Origin: an uncultured Maribacter sp.
GTDB taxonomy: Bacteria > Bacteroidota > Bacteroidia > Flavobacteriales > Flavobacteriaceae
DNA: 64,000 nucleotides
NCBI RefSeq assembly: GCF_947495965.1
Contig: NZ_CANMBB010000001.1
Coordinates: 991,134-1,055,133, forward strand
Reading direction: 5' to 3'
A program made the translations under genes and the position numbers. Below the pieces are notes generated by a model. The model was given only the letters and a program-made list of their open reading frames with translations. It was not told the origin of the DNA and made no database searches. This document shows positions 47,131 through 55,919 of the stretch, piece by piece. Numbering within the stretch: the stretch's first letter is position 1; each line of letters begins with the position of its first letter.

Positions 47131-48408
47131 TTAAAAGTACTGCCCTATACCAAATACAATACCGTTCGTAGATGCACTACCTATACCAAAACCGTAATCT
47201 AGCCTAAATACTGCATTAAATATTTTTTTATGGGTTAAACGAAAACCAACGCCAGGATATAGTTTTGTAGAAGTTCCATCAAATAACTGAGAGAAATTTT
47301 CCCCAGGATTACGCCATGAACCAACATCAACAAAAGCATTTCCTTGTACAACAAACCATCCTTTTTCATAAAATGTATGTCGGTATTCTGTATTTAATAC
47401 AATGGCAGCAGTACCACGATCTACAGTATTACCAACTCCTCTAATATTTAATTGGTTATCTAAAGTAAAAGGGGCAAAAGGAGAATCATTATTACCAAAT
47501 GCTGCTGCTAGGCGTAATCTACTTGCCCAATTACCTCTTGTCTTTACTTTTTTGTAGTAAATAAAATCATTTCTTAGAGATGTAAAAGAGCCTAAAAAGT
47601 CTTCACTAGGTGCTTCTCCTTCAGAAAACTGAACATGTTGACCCGTAAATTCACTTATAAATCCATCAAAATATTGATAATCAATATCTAAATCTACATA
47701 CCTATATATTGCTTTGTATATTAATTTATCTGCACTTAATGAAAGTGGTGTATTTGGTACTGCATTATCTCCTTCAAAAATATAAGACTCTTTAACAAAG
47801 GATGCCCCCAGTTCTGCTTCATTATTAAAATCGAAAGAAAATAATAACGATGCTTCTAAACTTTTAGAGTTAAACCGATAGTCTTTTTCTCCTTCTGTAA
47901 AAAAAACAGGTTCTTGTGTTGTACGGTCTTGGTAGCTGAGCCCTACCCCTAATTTATCACTAAATAAAAATGGATGCTCCCAAAAAGCTCCATAAGAATT
48001 AAAAATATTTTTTTCATAAAAACCTCCTAAAAGTTGATTGTTTCCAAAAAGATTAAATTCAAAAGCAGAAATACGATAAGAAAAACTACCGTCATTAGCT
48101 GTAGCAATACGTAAACCCGGAATAATAGTAAAATTTTCTACAATAGCATATTCTAATATCGTAGTAGTATTATCCTGTGTAATAGTATATGATGCACTAG
48201 CAATTCCTGGAAGACGCTTAAGTCTTTCTACATCTTCGGAAACTAATATAGAATCATAAACCGTATTAATTTTTGTTTTTATTAACCGCTTTAAAAAAGA
48301 CTCTTTTGTTCTTTTTAAACCTGTAAACTTTAATTCAGAAATAATATCTTCTTGTGCAAAAAGGTTGCTACTAAAAAAAAGAAGAAATAATATCGCAATT
48401 TTTTTCAT
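47131..48408 (-). CDS. Omp85-family outer membrane protein (short, one POTRA-like domain)
   Basis: A 425-residue protein with a signal peptide (MKKIAILFLLFFSSNLFAQ). Residues 22-95 look like one POTRA domain (ELKFTGLKRTKESFLKRLIK, VERLKRLPGIASASYTI). The rest is beta-barrel-like, with alternating hydrophobic strands (FGNNQLLGGFYEKNIFNSYG, VVQGNAFVDVGSWRNP) and a closing SASTNGIVFGIGQYF that ends in Phe. It is shorter than BamA or TamA and probably belongs to the BamA/TamA superfamily of assembly or export factors. Its partner is unknown. It appears to be a single-gene unit. Confidence 0.82.
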   Translation of the reverse strand: MKKIAILFLLFFSSNLFAQEDIISELKFTGLKRTKESFLKRLIKTKINTVYDSILVSEDVERLKRLPGIASASYTITQDNTTTILEYAIVENFTIIPGLRIATANDGSFSYRISAFEFNLFGNNQLLGGFYEKNIFNSYGAFWEHPFLFSDKLGVGLSYQDRTTQEPVFFTEGEKDYRFNSKSLEASLLFSFDFNNEAELGASFVKESYIFEGDNAVPNTPLSLSADKLIYKAIYRYVDLDIDYQYFDGFISEFTGQHVQFSEGEAPSEDFLGSFTSLRNDFIYYKKVKTRGNWASRLRLAAAFGNNDSPFAPFTLDNQLNIRGVGNTVDRGTAAIVLNTEYRHTFYEKGWFVVQGNAFVDVGSWRNPGENFSQLFDGTSTKLYPGVGFRLTHKKIFNAVFRLDYGFGIGSASTNGIVFGIGQYF

Positions 48409-48484
48409 GTCTGATAATTTTCCTCTTATAAGACGAAAAAAATCTACATTCCATACAACTATACATTTCTTGTGTTAATTATAA

Positions 48485-49147
48485 CTATGCTTTATTCTGA
48501 TTATAATATGCCAGCACATGTTGTGGAACTTTAACCTCATTAGAAAGTTTATTGTCCGATATTGGAGGTAAAGCCACCTGTTTTACTGGTACAACACCAG
48601 CCCATATTGGTAAGGATTCATCTGCTTTTTCATCCACTACGCCAACATCTCTAATCTTCGCAGATGCAGTTTCTATTTTTACTTCTACTACAAGAGTACT
48701 GTTTCTTTCTTTATCGGTCATTTCTCGCAAACTATCCCAACGTCCAGGAATCATTTGGTCTACAATAGCTTTTAAAATGATTGTTTTCTCTTCATCTCCT
48801 TTTAGCTCTTTAACAGAACCAAAAATTGTAGCGGATCTATAATTTACAGAATGATGAAAACCAGAACGCGCTAATACCAAACCATCTAAATGCATAATAG
48901 TTAAGCTAGCTTCTTTAGCTTCTAGTAGAGCTAAAAGCATTCTATTCTTTAATGACCCATGTATATATATTTTATCCTCTATTCTTGCATAAGCCATGGG
49001 AATACTAATAGCTTTACCTTCATAGATATAACTAACATGTGCAATAAAGCCAGCATCTATAATTGTATTAATGGTTGCAACATCATAAGTTGCTCTATTT
49101 GGGCCTCTTTTTACTTTGTTTACATCTGTAATTTTATAATCTGACAT
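48485..49147 (-). CDS. Pyridoxamine 5'-phosphate oxidase-like flavin protein
   Basis: A 220-residue protein when started at the ATG at 49147, 4 bases after the DUF1272 stop; the longer frame to 49264 overlaps that gene and adds an unlikely leader. The FMN-binding split-barrel features are RATYDVATINTIIDAG, VSYIYEGKAISIPMAY, YIHGSLKNRMLLAL and SGFHHSVNYRSATIFG, the NimA-like PNPOx branch. The true substrate may be a flavin, heme or nitro compound rather than a vitamer. It shares an operon with DUF1272 and GNAT genes, opposite the MocR-type regulator, which suggests PLP-linked control. Confidence 0.85.
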   Translation of the reverse strand: MSDYKITDVNKVKRGPNRATYDVATINTIIDAGFIAHVSYIYEGKAISIPMAYARIEDKIYIHGSLKNRMLLALLEAKEASLTIMHLDGLVLARSGFHHSVNYRSATIFGSVKELKGDEEKTIILKAIVDQMIPGRWDSLREMTDKERNSTLVVEVKIETASAKIRDVGVVDEKADESLPIWAGVVPVKQVALPPISDNKLSNEVKVPQHVLAYYNQNKA

Positions 49148-49151
49148 AATA

Positions 49152-49442
49152 TTATCTTTTATTTGGTAAAATATATTGAAACTTTTGTAATAGATTTTTA
49201 AACTTCTTAAGATTAACTGGGTTATAAATAACCTCTTTACTTTCTGGGTTTTGTAACAATTCATTCATAGGCCTAACTGGCCTTTTTTCAAATCCACCAC
49301 CACAATTTGGACAAACATTATGTAAAACATCTGTTACGCAATCTACACAAAAAGTGCATTCGTAAGTACATATCATAGCTTCTGTACTATTGGGTAATAG
49401 CTTTTTATTACAATTCTCACAAGTGGGTCTTATTTGTAACAT
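49152..49442 (-). CDS. DUF1272 zinc-ribbon protein
   Basis: A 96-residue protein. MLQIRPTCENCNKKLLPNST opens the family, and four Cys pairs follow: C-E-N-C, C-T-Y-E-C-T-F-C, C-V-D-C and C-P-N-C with GGGFEKRPVRP after it. This is the DUF1272 zinc-ribbon pattern. The usual family length is 60-80; the extra C-terminal 30 residues (EVIYNPVNLKKFKNLLQ) are not recognised. It lies between the GNAT gene (7 bases) and the PNPOx-like gene (4 bases), so one transcript is likely. Confidence 0.9.
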   Translation of the reverse strand: MLQIRPTCENCNKKLLPNSTEAMICTYECTFCVDCVTDVLHNVCPNCGGGFEKRPVRPMNELLQNPESKEVIYNPVNLKKFKNLLQKFQYILPNKR

Positions 49443-49449
49443 ACTGTTA

Positions 49450-49980
49450 TTAATTGAATTTTTTATGCATTACATAAAGTTCAAAATCATCTTTACCTAT
49501 AGTATATCCATGCTTACCAATACTTTGGTAACCATAGTTTATATAAAAATCAATAGCTCTTTGATTACTATCTAAAGCTGATAACCAGATTGCGTTAAAT
49601 CCTAAGTCTATTGCTTTTTTTAAAAGGCAGCTATGTAATTGTTTGCCAATACCCAGAGAAAGAAAATCTTGTAAAACATATATTTTTTGAAGCTGACAAA
49701 TATTACTATCCTCTAAAAATTTATTTTCTGAATGTAATTTTAGTTTCCCATATCCTACAGGAAGTTTATCCATAAAGGCAATGAAAAAAACATTGTTATC
49801 TTTCTCAATTCCTTTTTCAATTTTATCTACAGCAAAAGTTCTTTCTAGATATTCTAATAAATCTTTTTTATCAGAAAAAAGGTCTCCAAAAGTTTCCGTA
49901 AACGTAATTCTTCCTAAAAGAGCAATAGAAACTGCATCATTAATACTAGCTCTTTTTATATGTATTTTTCTCTTTTCCAT
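49450..49980 (-). CDS. GNAT-family N-acetyltransferase
   Basis: A 176-residue protein from the ATG at 49980 (MEKRKIHIKRASINDAVSIA). An in-frame ATG at 49995 would add five residues and cannot be excluded. The acetyl-CoA site is IYVLQDFLSLGIGKQLHSCL, the R/Q-x-x-G-x-G/A equivalent, and AIWLSALDSNQRAIDFYINYGYQSIG is the typical beta5-alpha4 segment. The substrate is unknown. It is the first gene of the minus-strand trio and is divergent from the MocR-type regulator, sharing its operator region. Confidence 0.88.
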   Translation of the reverse strand: MEKRKIHIKRASINDAVSIALLGRITFTETFGDLFSDKKDLLEYLERTFAVDKIEKGIEKDNNVFFIAFMDKLPVGYGKLKLHSENKFLEDSNICQLQKIYVLQDFLSLGIGKQLHSCLLKKAIDLGFNAIWLSALDSNQRAIDFYINYGYQSIGKHGYTIGKDDFELYVMHKKFN

Positions 49981-50020
49981 TATACTATATACCATATATA
50001 GAATAAAATTAATACATTCA

Positions 50021-50063
50021 TGGACTACTTAAATAATCCAGTTTTAAAATAAGTAATAGTCCA
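50021..50063. promoter_or_regulatory. Predicted MocR/PdxR operator: inverted TGGACTA half-sites
   Basis: TGGACTA at 50021-50027 and its inverse TAGTCCA at 50057-50063 lie in the 84-base gap between the divergent GNAT and MocR genes. The right half-site abuts the regulator's start codon, so binding could also block the regulator's own expression. The half-sites match the TGGWCTA pattern I recall for PdxR-type regulators. Confidence 0.55.
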
Positions 50064-50064
50064 G

Positions 50065-51549
50065 ATGATTCCATACAAATCTATCATTCAAATACATAAA
50101 GAAAAAGGTACCGCTATATATTTGCAATTAACTAATGCATTTATTGGTTTAATAAAAAATGGCACATTAATTTCTGGAGCAAAATTGCCTAGTTCTAGAA
50201 AATTATCAGAATTATTAGACATTCATAGAAAAACGGTTCTTGCATCCTATGAAGAACTGCAACTACAAGGTTGGATAACCACATTGCCGCAAAAAGGAAC
50301 TTATGTGAATTCTAAAGTTCCAATTATTATTCAAAAAGATTTTTTACAAAATAAAGAAGCTACTAAAAGTGAAAAATCGGGCTTTTCTTTTTATAGGAAT
50401 GAGCACCTAATAGCACATGAAGAAAAAGCTACCAATGCCTTTATGTATATAAATGATGGTATTCCAGATACAAGGTTAGCTCCACTAAAAGAACTTGCAA
50501 TTATTTATAGAAATATTGTAGCCAAAAAAAATACCTTACAGTTTATTAATTATGGTACTGCACACGGAAACAAGGATTTAAGAAATAATATTGCAAAATA
50601 CTTAAATGAAACAAGAGGATTAAAAATTACAAAAGACAATGTACTAATTACAAGAGGGAGCCAAATGGGAATATATTTGGCGGCTAAATTAATTATTAAA
50701 CCCAACGATTGCATTGTAGTAGGAGAAACCAATTATATTTCATCAGATAGAACTTTTTTGCACCAAGGAGCTAAATTAAAAAGAGTAAAAGTAGATTCGG
50801 ACGGATTGTGTATAAAATCTCTAGAAAAACTATGCGCACAAAATACGGTTAAAGGAATTTACATAACATCGCACCACCACCATCCTACAACCGTAACACT
50901 ATCTGCAGAACGCAGAATTGCTATTTTACAACTAGCCAAGAAATACAACTTTGCAATTTTAGAAGATGATTATGATTATGATTTTCATTACAGCCACTCC
51001 CCAATACTACCATTAGCCAGCCATGATACCAATGGAAATGTAATTTACTTAGGTTCTATTTGTAAAAGTGTGGCGCCAGTTTTTAGAGTTGGTTACATGA
51101 TTGCTACAAAAGATGTTATTGATGAAGCAGCTGCTAGAAGAAAATATATGGATAGGCAAGGCGATGCAATTTTAGAAATGACATTTGCCAGATTTATTTC
51201 TAATGGAGATTTAAATAGACACACTAATAAGATTTTAAAAATTTACAAAGAGCGAAGAGATTATTTCTGTAAACGATTAAAAGAAGAAGTTTCTGAATTT
51301 ATAAATTTTGAAATTCCTAAAGGTGGTATGGCAGTTTGGATTCTTTTAGATAAAAAATATTCCTGGAAACAAATTTCTGAAATTTCTAAAAAACAAAAAT
51401 TGATTATTACAGATTGGAAAAATTACGATCCAACAAATTCTGGCCATAACGGAATGCGGTTTGGATTTGCATCGTATTCTATAGAAGAATTAGAAAATTT
51501 AGTACAACGATTTAAAAAAGTACTTCTTGAAGCAAAAAACTTAAAATAA
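50065..51549 (+). CDS. MocR/PdxR-type transcription regulator (GntR-HTH plus aminotransferase domain)
   Basis: A 494-residue fusion. The N-terminal winged helix (residues 10-80: GTAIYLQLTNAFIGLIKNGT, LPSSRKLSELLDIHRKTVLA) is GntR-type. The rest is a fold-type I aminotransferase: ITRGSQMGIYLAAKLI, LEDDYDYDFHY with the PLP-nitrogen Asp, and the PLP lysine in LGSICKSVAPVFRVGYMIA (about residue 334). Such proteins sense PLP or an amino acid and usually control vitamin B6 or amine genes. It is divergent from the GNAT/DUF1272/PNPOx-like trio, its likely target. Specific effector is unknown. Confidence 0.92.
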   Translation: MIPYKSIIQIHKEKGTAIYLQLTNAFIGLIKNGTLISGAKLPSSRKLSELLDIHRKTVLASYEELQLQGWITTLPQKGTYVNSKVPIIIQKDFLQNKEATKSEKSGFSFYRNEHLIAHEEKATNAFMYINDGIPDTRLAPLKELAIIYRNIVAKKNTLQFINYGTAHGNKDLRNNIAKYLNETRGLKITKDNVLITRGSQMGIYLAAKLIIKPNDCIVVGETNYISSDRTFLHQGAKLKRVKVDSDGLCIKSLEKLCAQNTVKGIYITSHHHHPTTVTLSAERRIAILQLAKKYNFAILEDDYDYDFHYSHSPILPLASHDTNGNVIYLGSICKSVAPVFRVGYMIATKDVIDEAAARRKYMDRQGDAILEMTFARFISNGDLNRHTNKILKIYKERRDYFCKRLKEEVSEFINFEIPKGGMAVWILLDKKYSWKQISEISKKQKLIITDWKNYDPTNSGHNGMRFGFASYSIEELENLVQRFKKVLLEAKNLK

Positions 51550-51632
51550 AACAATCTTAAAGCACTTTGACCTTCCGGGTGTGCTAGGGCTTATAATTCT
51601 TTTAAAAACTCTGCAAAACGTAGTAAAACAAG

Positions 51633-51676
51633 ACAATGGAATAAAAAATACCAATGATTATTTTTTATTCCATTGT
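51633..51676. terminator. Bidirectional terminator between MocR-type gene and glnS
   Basis: An 18-base-pair stem beginning ACAATGGAATAAAAAATA with an 8-base loop separates two convergent genes. The AT-rich arms allow it to end transcripts from either side. Confidence 0.8.
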
Positions 51677-51690
51677 TAAAATTTATACTT

Positions 51691-53373
51691 CTATTTCTCG
51701 GCAATTTTGGCCCAAGAATCTCTTAAACCAACCGTTTTATTAAAAACTAGTTTTTCGGAACTAGAATCAGGATCTACACAAAAATAACCTAAACGTTGAA
51801 ATTGAACTCTATCTCCAATTTTCGCTTCTTTAAGGTGTGGTTCTAAATATCCTTTTATTACTTGTAAAGAATCTGGATTTACAAAATCCATAAAATCTTT
51901 ATCTTTATGCGTATCTGGACTTTCATCTGTAAATAAACGATCATATAAACGAACTTCTGCTTCTACAGCATGTTTTATAGATACCCAGTGTAACGTTCCT
52001 TTTACTTTTCTTAGACTTTCTTCTGTGCCGCTACCACTTTTACTTTTTGGGTCATAGGTACATTGTACTTCTATAATATTCCCATCGGTATCTTTTGTAC
52101 AAGACTCTGCTTTAATAATATAAGCGTTCTTTAAACGAACTTCTTTGCCTAACTTAAGTCTAAAGAATTTTTTATTTGCTTCTTCTCTAAAATCTTCTTT
52201 TTCTATGTAAAATTCTCTAGAAAAAGGAACTTTTCTAGAACCAGCACTCTCATCTTCTGGGTTATTTTCAGCATCTAACCATTCTTCTTCACCTTCTGGA
52301 TAATTTGTAATTACCACTTTTAAAGGGTCTAAAACTCCCATTACTCTAGGGGCAACTTTATTTAAATGGTTACGAACTTGAAATTCTAATAAAGAAACAT
52401 CTATTAAATTGTCACGTTTAGCAATACCAATAGTCTCTGTAAAATTACGAATAGATTCTGGTGTGTACCCTCTTCTTCGCAAACCAGAAATAGTAGGCAT
52501 TCTTGGGTCATCCCAAGAAGAAACAACTCCAGTTTCTACTAGCTTTGCCAGTTTTCTTTTACTAACTACGGTATGGCTTAAATTTCTGCGAGCAAACTCT
52601 CTTTGTTTTGGCCTTACCTTATTTTCATCATATACTTGGTCTAAAAACCAATCATACAATTCACGGTGCATAGCAAATTCTAGAGTACAAAAAGAATGTG
52701 ATACTTGTTCTATATAATCACTCTCTCCATGCGTCCAATCATACATAGGGTAAATACACCAATCGGTATTTGTTCTATGATGCGCTTTGTGTAACACACG
52801 ATACATGATAGGATCACGCATAAGCATATTGGAAGAAGCCATATCTATTTTAGCCCGTAAAACATGAGTACCTTCTTTAAACTCTCCATTTTTCATTTGA
52901 TTAAAAAGAGCTAAATTCTCTTCTACAGAACGATTTCTGTTTGGGCTTTCTGTTCCAGGCTCTGTTGGTGTTCCTTTTTGAGCAGCCATTTCTTCAGAAG
53001 ATTGATCATCTACATAAGCCCTTCCTTTTTTAACTAAATAAATAGCCCAATCATATAATTGCTGGAAGTAATCTGAAGCATACCGTTCGGTATCCCATTC
53101 ATATCCTAACCACGTAACATCTTTCTTAATAGCATCTACAAACTCTTGCTCTTCCTTTGCAGGGTTTGTATCATCAAAACGTAGATTTACAGGTGCATTA
53201 TATCGCAATCCAAGTCCAAAATTTAAAGATATAGAACTTGCATGTCCTATGTGTAAATATCCATTTGGTTCTGGTGGAAAACGAAAGCGCAAATGCTCTT
53301 TTGGAAAATTATTTGCTAGGTCTTCCTCAACAATATGCTCAATAAAATTTAACGGTTTTGAATCGTCGCTCAT
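51691..53373 (-). CDS. glnS: Glutamine--tRNA ligase
   Basis: A 560-residue class I synthetase. FPPEPNGYLHIGHASSISLN (residues 32-51) is the HIGH region and HTVVSKRKLAKLVETG the KMSKS region near residue 270. RFDDTNPAKEEQEFVDAI and YDWTHGESDYIEQVSHSFCT are GlnRS landmarks, and the C-terminal anticodon-binding barrels are complete. It is the direct route for Gln-tRNA. A perfect -7 box lies 20 bases upstream of the start. Confidence 0.97.
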   Translation of the reverse strand: MSDDSKPLNFIEHIVEEDLANNFPKEHLRFRFPPEPNGYLHIGHASSISLNFGLGLRYNAPVNLRFDDTNPAKEEQEFVDAIKKDVTWLGYEWDTERYASDYFQQLYDWAIYLVKKGRAYVDDQSSEEMAAQKGTPTEPGTESPNRNRSVEENLALFNQMKNGEFKEGTHVLRAKIDMASSNMLMRDPIMYRVLHKAHHRTNTDWCIYPMYDWTHGESDYIEQVSHSFCTLEFAMHRELYDWFLDQVYDENKVRPKQREFARRNLSHTVVSKRKLAKLVETGVVSSWDDPRMPTISGLRRRGYTPESIRNFTETIGIAKRDNLIDVSLLEFQVRNHLNKVAPRVMGVLDPLKVVITNYPEGEEEWLDAENNPEDESAGSRKVPFSREFYIEKEDFREEANKKFFRLKLGKEVRLKNAYIIKAESCTKDTDGNIIEVQCTYDPKSKSGSGTEESLRKVKGTLHWVSIKHAVEAEVRLYDRLFTDESPDTHKDKDFMDFVNPDSLQVIKGYLEPHLKEAKIGDRVQFQRLGYFCVDPDSSSEKLVFNKTVGLRDSWAKIAEK

Positions 53374-53393
53374 TCTTTCTAATCTTTAGTCTG

Positions 53394-53401
53394 CAAAAGT
53401 A
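53394..53401 (-). promoter_or_regulatory. Promoter -7 box for glnS
   Basis: On the minus strand TACTTTTG matches TAnnTTTG exactly and ends 20 bases before the glnS ATG. I found no -33 TTG at the proper distance. Confidence 0.45.
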
Positions 53402-53456
53402 GCAAAAATGCAGTAATACTGGTACATTAAAAAGTACAGACTCTATAAAAAATGCG

Positions 53457-53523
53457 TTTCACAACACATTTAAATACCCATACAACATTAAATTCTATAG
53501 CCCTAAAATAATTAACATATTTG
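53457..53523 (+). promoter_or_regulatory. TTTCACAACA element plus -7-like box (locus 3)
   Basis: TTTCACAACA at 53457-53466, a partial second copy (CCATACAACA, last six bases identical) at 53478-53487, 21 bases on, and CATATTTG at 53516-53523, 38 bases from the second copy. After the second copy the sequence ACAACATTAAATTCTA closely matches locus 4 (ACAACATAAAATTCTA). The adhesin gene starts at 53663. Confidence 0.55.
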
Positions 53524-53662
53524 TGTTTGTTACTTATGAAGTGTAAAAAAAAGGGGTTCAAATGCGTTATTTTCAAAATTTTTACGTTATGGAACGACAG
53601 TAAAAACACTTTTAAGTAAAAAAACGGCCCAATATAGTAGTAACCCAAAACTACATCTACTT

Positions 53663-55915
53663 ATGAAACAAAGACTAACTTACGGCAATGCATTACTCTT
53701 AATGCTTTTTATTTTTCTTGGTGCAACAACACTTAGCGCACAAGCAATTGTAATAAATGCACCAACTCCTGCTGATAATCCAAACTTACCTGGAAACTCT
53801 CCTTGGGTAAATATTTGCGCAGGTAATGGTGGTTTTAACCAATACTATGCAAAAATTAAATGGGCAGGTACCGTAAACACTAACAATGAATTTATTTTAG
53901 AACTTTCGGATGCTAGTGGAGATTTTAGTTCTCCAACAGAGTTAGCAAAAGCAACAGATAAAAATACTACTACAGATTTTGATATAGAATTTGCAATACC
54001 AACAACAACAAGAGGGCAGGGGTATAAAATGAGAGTTCGTAGTACGGATCCAGAAAAAACTAGTCCAGAATCTTCTACTTATAGTATGTACTACATGGAT
54101 GTAACAAGTAACTTAAATATTAGTGAAGCTGGCAATGGTATTCCTCCAGGAAATATATGTAGTGAAAATCCTATTACACTACAGGTAGATAATATAGCAA
54201 ATCCAGAAACATACCAGTATATATGGTATAGAAGTGGTACCGAATTAACATCAGAAAAAGGGCATACAATAAATGTAACACAAAGCGGTATTTATAATGC
54301 GTTTATAGATTATGGACCAGAATGTACTGGTTCTGGGAATACAGATTCTAACTGGGTAGATGTTACTATTGGAGCAACAGGTTCTGGTATTGCAATTAAC
54401 CCACCTTCTAAAACTGCTTTATGTATTGGAGATACCGAAACACTTACCATGAATTTAACAGACCCTAGTTGGTCTTACCAGTGGTATAAAAATAATACTA
54501 TAATTACAGGAGCAACACAAGAAACATATATAGTTGATGCAAATGTTAGTGGTTTTGAGGCAGACTACCAAGTAGAAATTTCTGCTTCCGGAATTTGCAC
54601 CGAAAAATCTGCTGCTATTACAATAACTAACGCAGACAACTTTACGGTAACAAGAAACAATGGTGCCAATGTAGTGGTTTTACCATCACAACCAGAAACC
54701 TTAAGTGTATCTACTACAGCAATTACACCAAGTTACCAATGGTATAGAAACAATACTATAATAAGTGGTGCCACTAACAGTACATTAGATATAACCGAAG
54801 AAGGAACGTACTATGCAGAAGTAACACAAGCTGGTGGTGCCTGTCCTGGTACAATAAGAAATTCTGAAACTACAACAGCTGTAGTTCCTGCATCATTTGA
54901 AATTATTACAGATTATCAATCCAATTATACGGCCTGTGTAGCAACTTCTATTGTATTAGAAGTAAAAACCATTAATGCTGTTGCAACCGACGGTACTAAA
55001 ACAGATGTTACAACTTCTGTTATAGACAGTTTTACCTACCAATGGAAAAAAGATGGTGTAGATATTTCTGGAGCAACTAGTAAAACTATTAGCTTAACAG
55101 ATACTTCTGAAAATGGAGATTATACTATAGAAGGTACTATTGCTACGTATAATGATACTTCAGACACTTTACCGGTTCAATTATTAACAAATGAAACCAT
55201 AACTATTACTAGTACAAGTACTATTTATTGTAGTTCTAGTGATGTAATTACAGTATCAACCACAAAAGATTTATCTACAGAAACATATGCTTGGGAACTT
55301 AATGGTTCTTCTGTAAGCACTTCTGGAGCAACACTAAATGTTACTGCACCAGGAACCTATAGATTAGCCATAGATAAAAATGGATGTACCTTATATTCTA
55401 ATGAAATTAATATTACTCCTCTAGACGCAAGTTTAATAACTGTAGATGTTGATGGGGAAATAGTTTTTCCAGAAGGTAGTTCTAAAACAGTTACTGCAAG
55501 TGGTGGTACAACATACCGTTGGTTAGATGCTAATGGTATAGAATTAGGATCTACAAACTCGTACACATTTACGCAAGAAGGAGAATATGTATTAATCGCA
55601 AATGTTGATAATTGCGAAATTAGTAAACCACTTACTGTTGTTTACCAAGACCTATTTAATGTTCCTAATGTTATAACGCCAAATGGTGATGGAGCAAATG
55701 ACCAATGGGTTATACCAAATACCTATTCTAATAAACAAGATATTAATGTTGTTATCTATACAGATAAAGGTTTAGAATTACTTAATGTAAATGGCTACCA
55801 AAATAACTGGCCAGAATCTACAACATCATTTGCTAAACAAAACATGGTATTCTATTACGTAATAAAGAATGCTAATGAAACTCTTAAACAAGGTACAATT
55901 ACAGTTATTCGTTAA
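53663..55915 (+). CDS. Type IX-secreted Ig-like adhesin with type B C-terminal domain
   Basis: A 750-residue surface protein. A signal peptide (about residues 1-27, ALLLMLFIFLGATTLSAQA) is followed by a first domain (PWVNICAGNGGFNQYYAKIK) and a series of Ig/PKD-like domains of about 80-90 residues with recurring SYQWYKNNTIITGAT-type cores. The last 85 residues (FNVPNVITPNGDGANDQW, VVIYTDKGLELLNVNGYQNN, NMVFYYVIKN) form the type B T9SS sorting domain. The following PorP/SprF gene, 4 bases on, is its expected partner. The Ig/PKD repeats suggest binding to glycans or to other cells, which is inferred. Confidence 0.9.
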   Translation: MKQRLTYGNALLLMLFIFLGATTLSAQAIVINAPTPADNPNLPGNSPWVNICAGNGGFNQYYAKIKWAGTVNTNNEFILELSDASGDFSSPTELAKATDKNTTTDFDIEFAIPTTTRGQGYKMRVRSTDPEKTSPESSTYSMYYMDVTSNLNISEAGNGIPPGNICSENPITLQVDNIANPETYQYIWYRSGTELTSEKGHTINVTQSGIYNAFIDYGPECTGSGNTDSNWVDVTIGATGSGIAINPPSKTALCIGDTETLTMNLTDPSWSYQWYKNNTIITGATQETYIVDANVSGFEADYQVEISASGICTEKSAAITITNADNFTVTRNNGANVVVLPSQPETLSVSTTAITPSYQWYRNNTIISGATNSTLDITEEGTYYAEVTQAGGACPGTIRNSETTTAVVPASFEIITDYQSNYTACVATSIVLEVKTINAVATDGTKTDVTTSVIDSFTYQWKKDGVDISGATSKTISLTDTSENGDYTIEGTIATYNDTSDTLPVQLLTNETITITSTSTIYCSSSDVITVSTTKDLSTETYAWELNGSSVSTSGATLNVTAPGTYRLAIDKNGCTLYSNEINITPLDASLITVDVDGEIVFPEGSSKTVTASGGTTYRWLDANGIELGSTNSYTFTQEGEYVLIANVDNCEISKPLTVVYQDLFNVPNVITPNGDGANDQWVIPNTYSNKQDINVVIYTDKGLELLNVNGYQNNWPESTTSFAKQNMVFYYVIKNANETLKQGTITVIR

Positions 55916-55919
55916 CAAA

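Noticed and set aside
55869..55919. Longer start for the PorP-SPOR fusion gene at 55869
   Set aside because: It overlaps the adhesin's sorting domain and hides the signal peptide; the ATG at 55920 is 4 bases after the stop.
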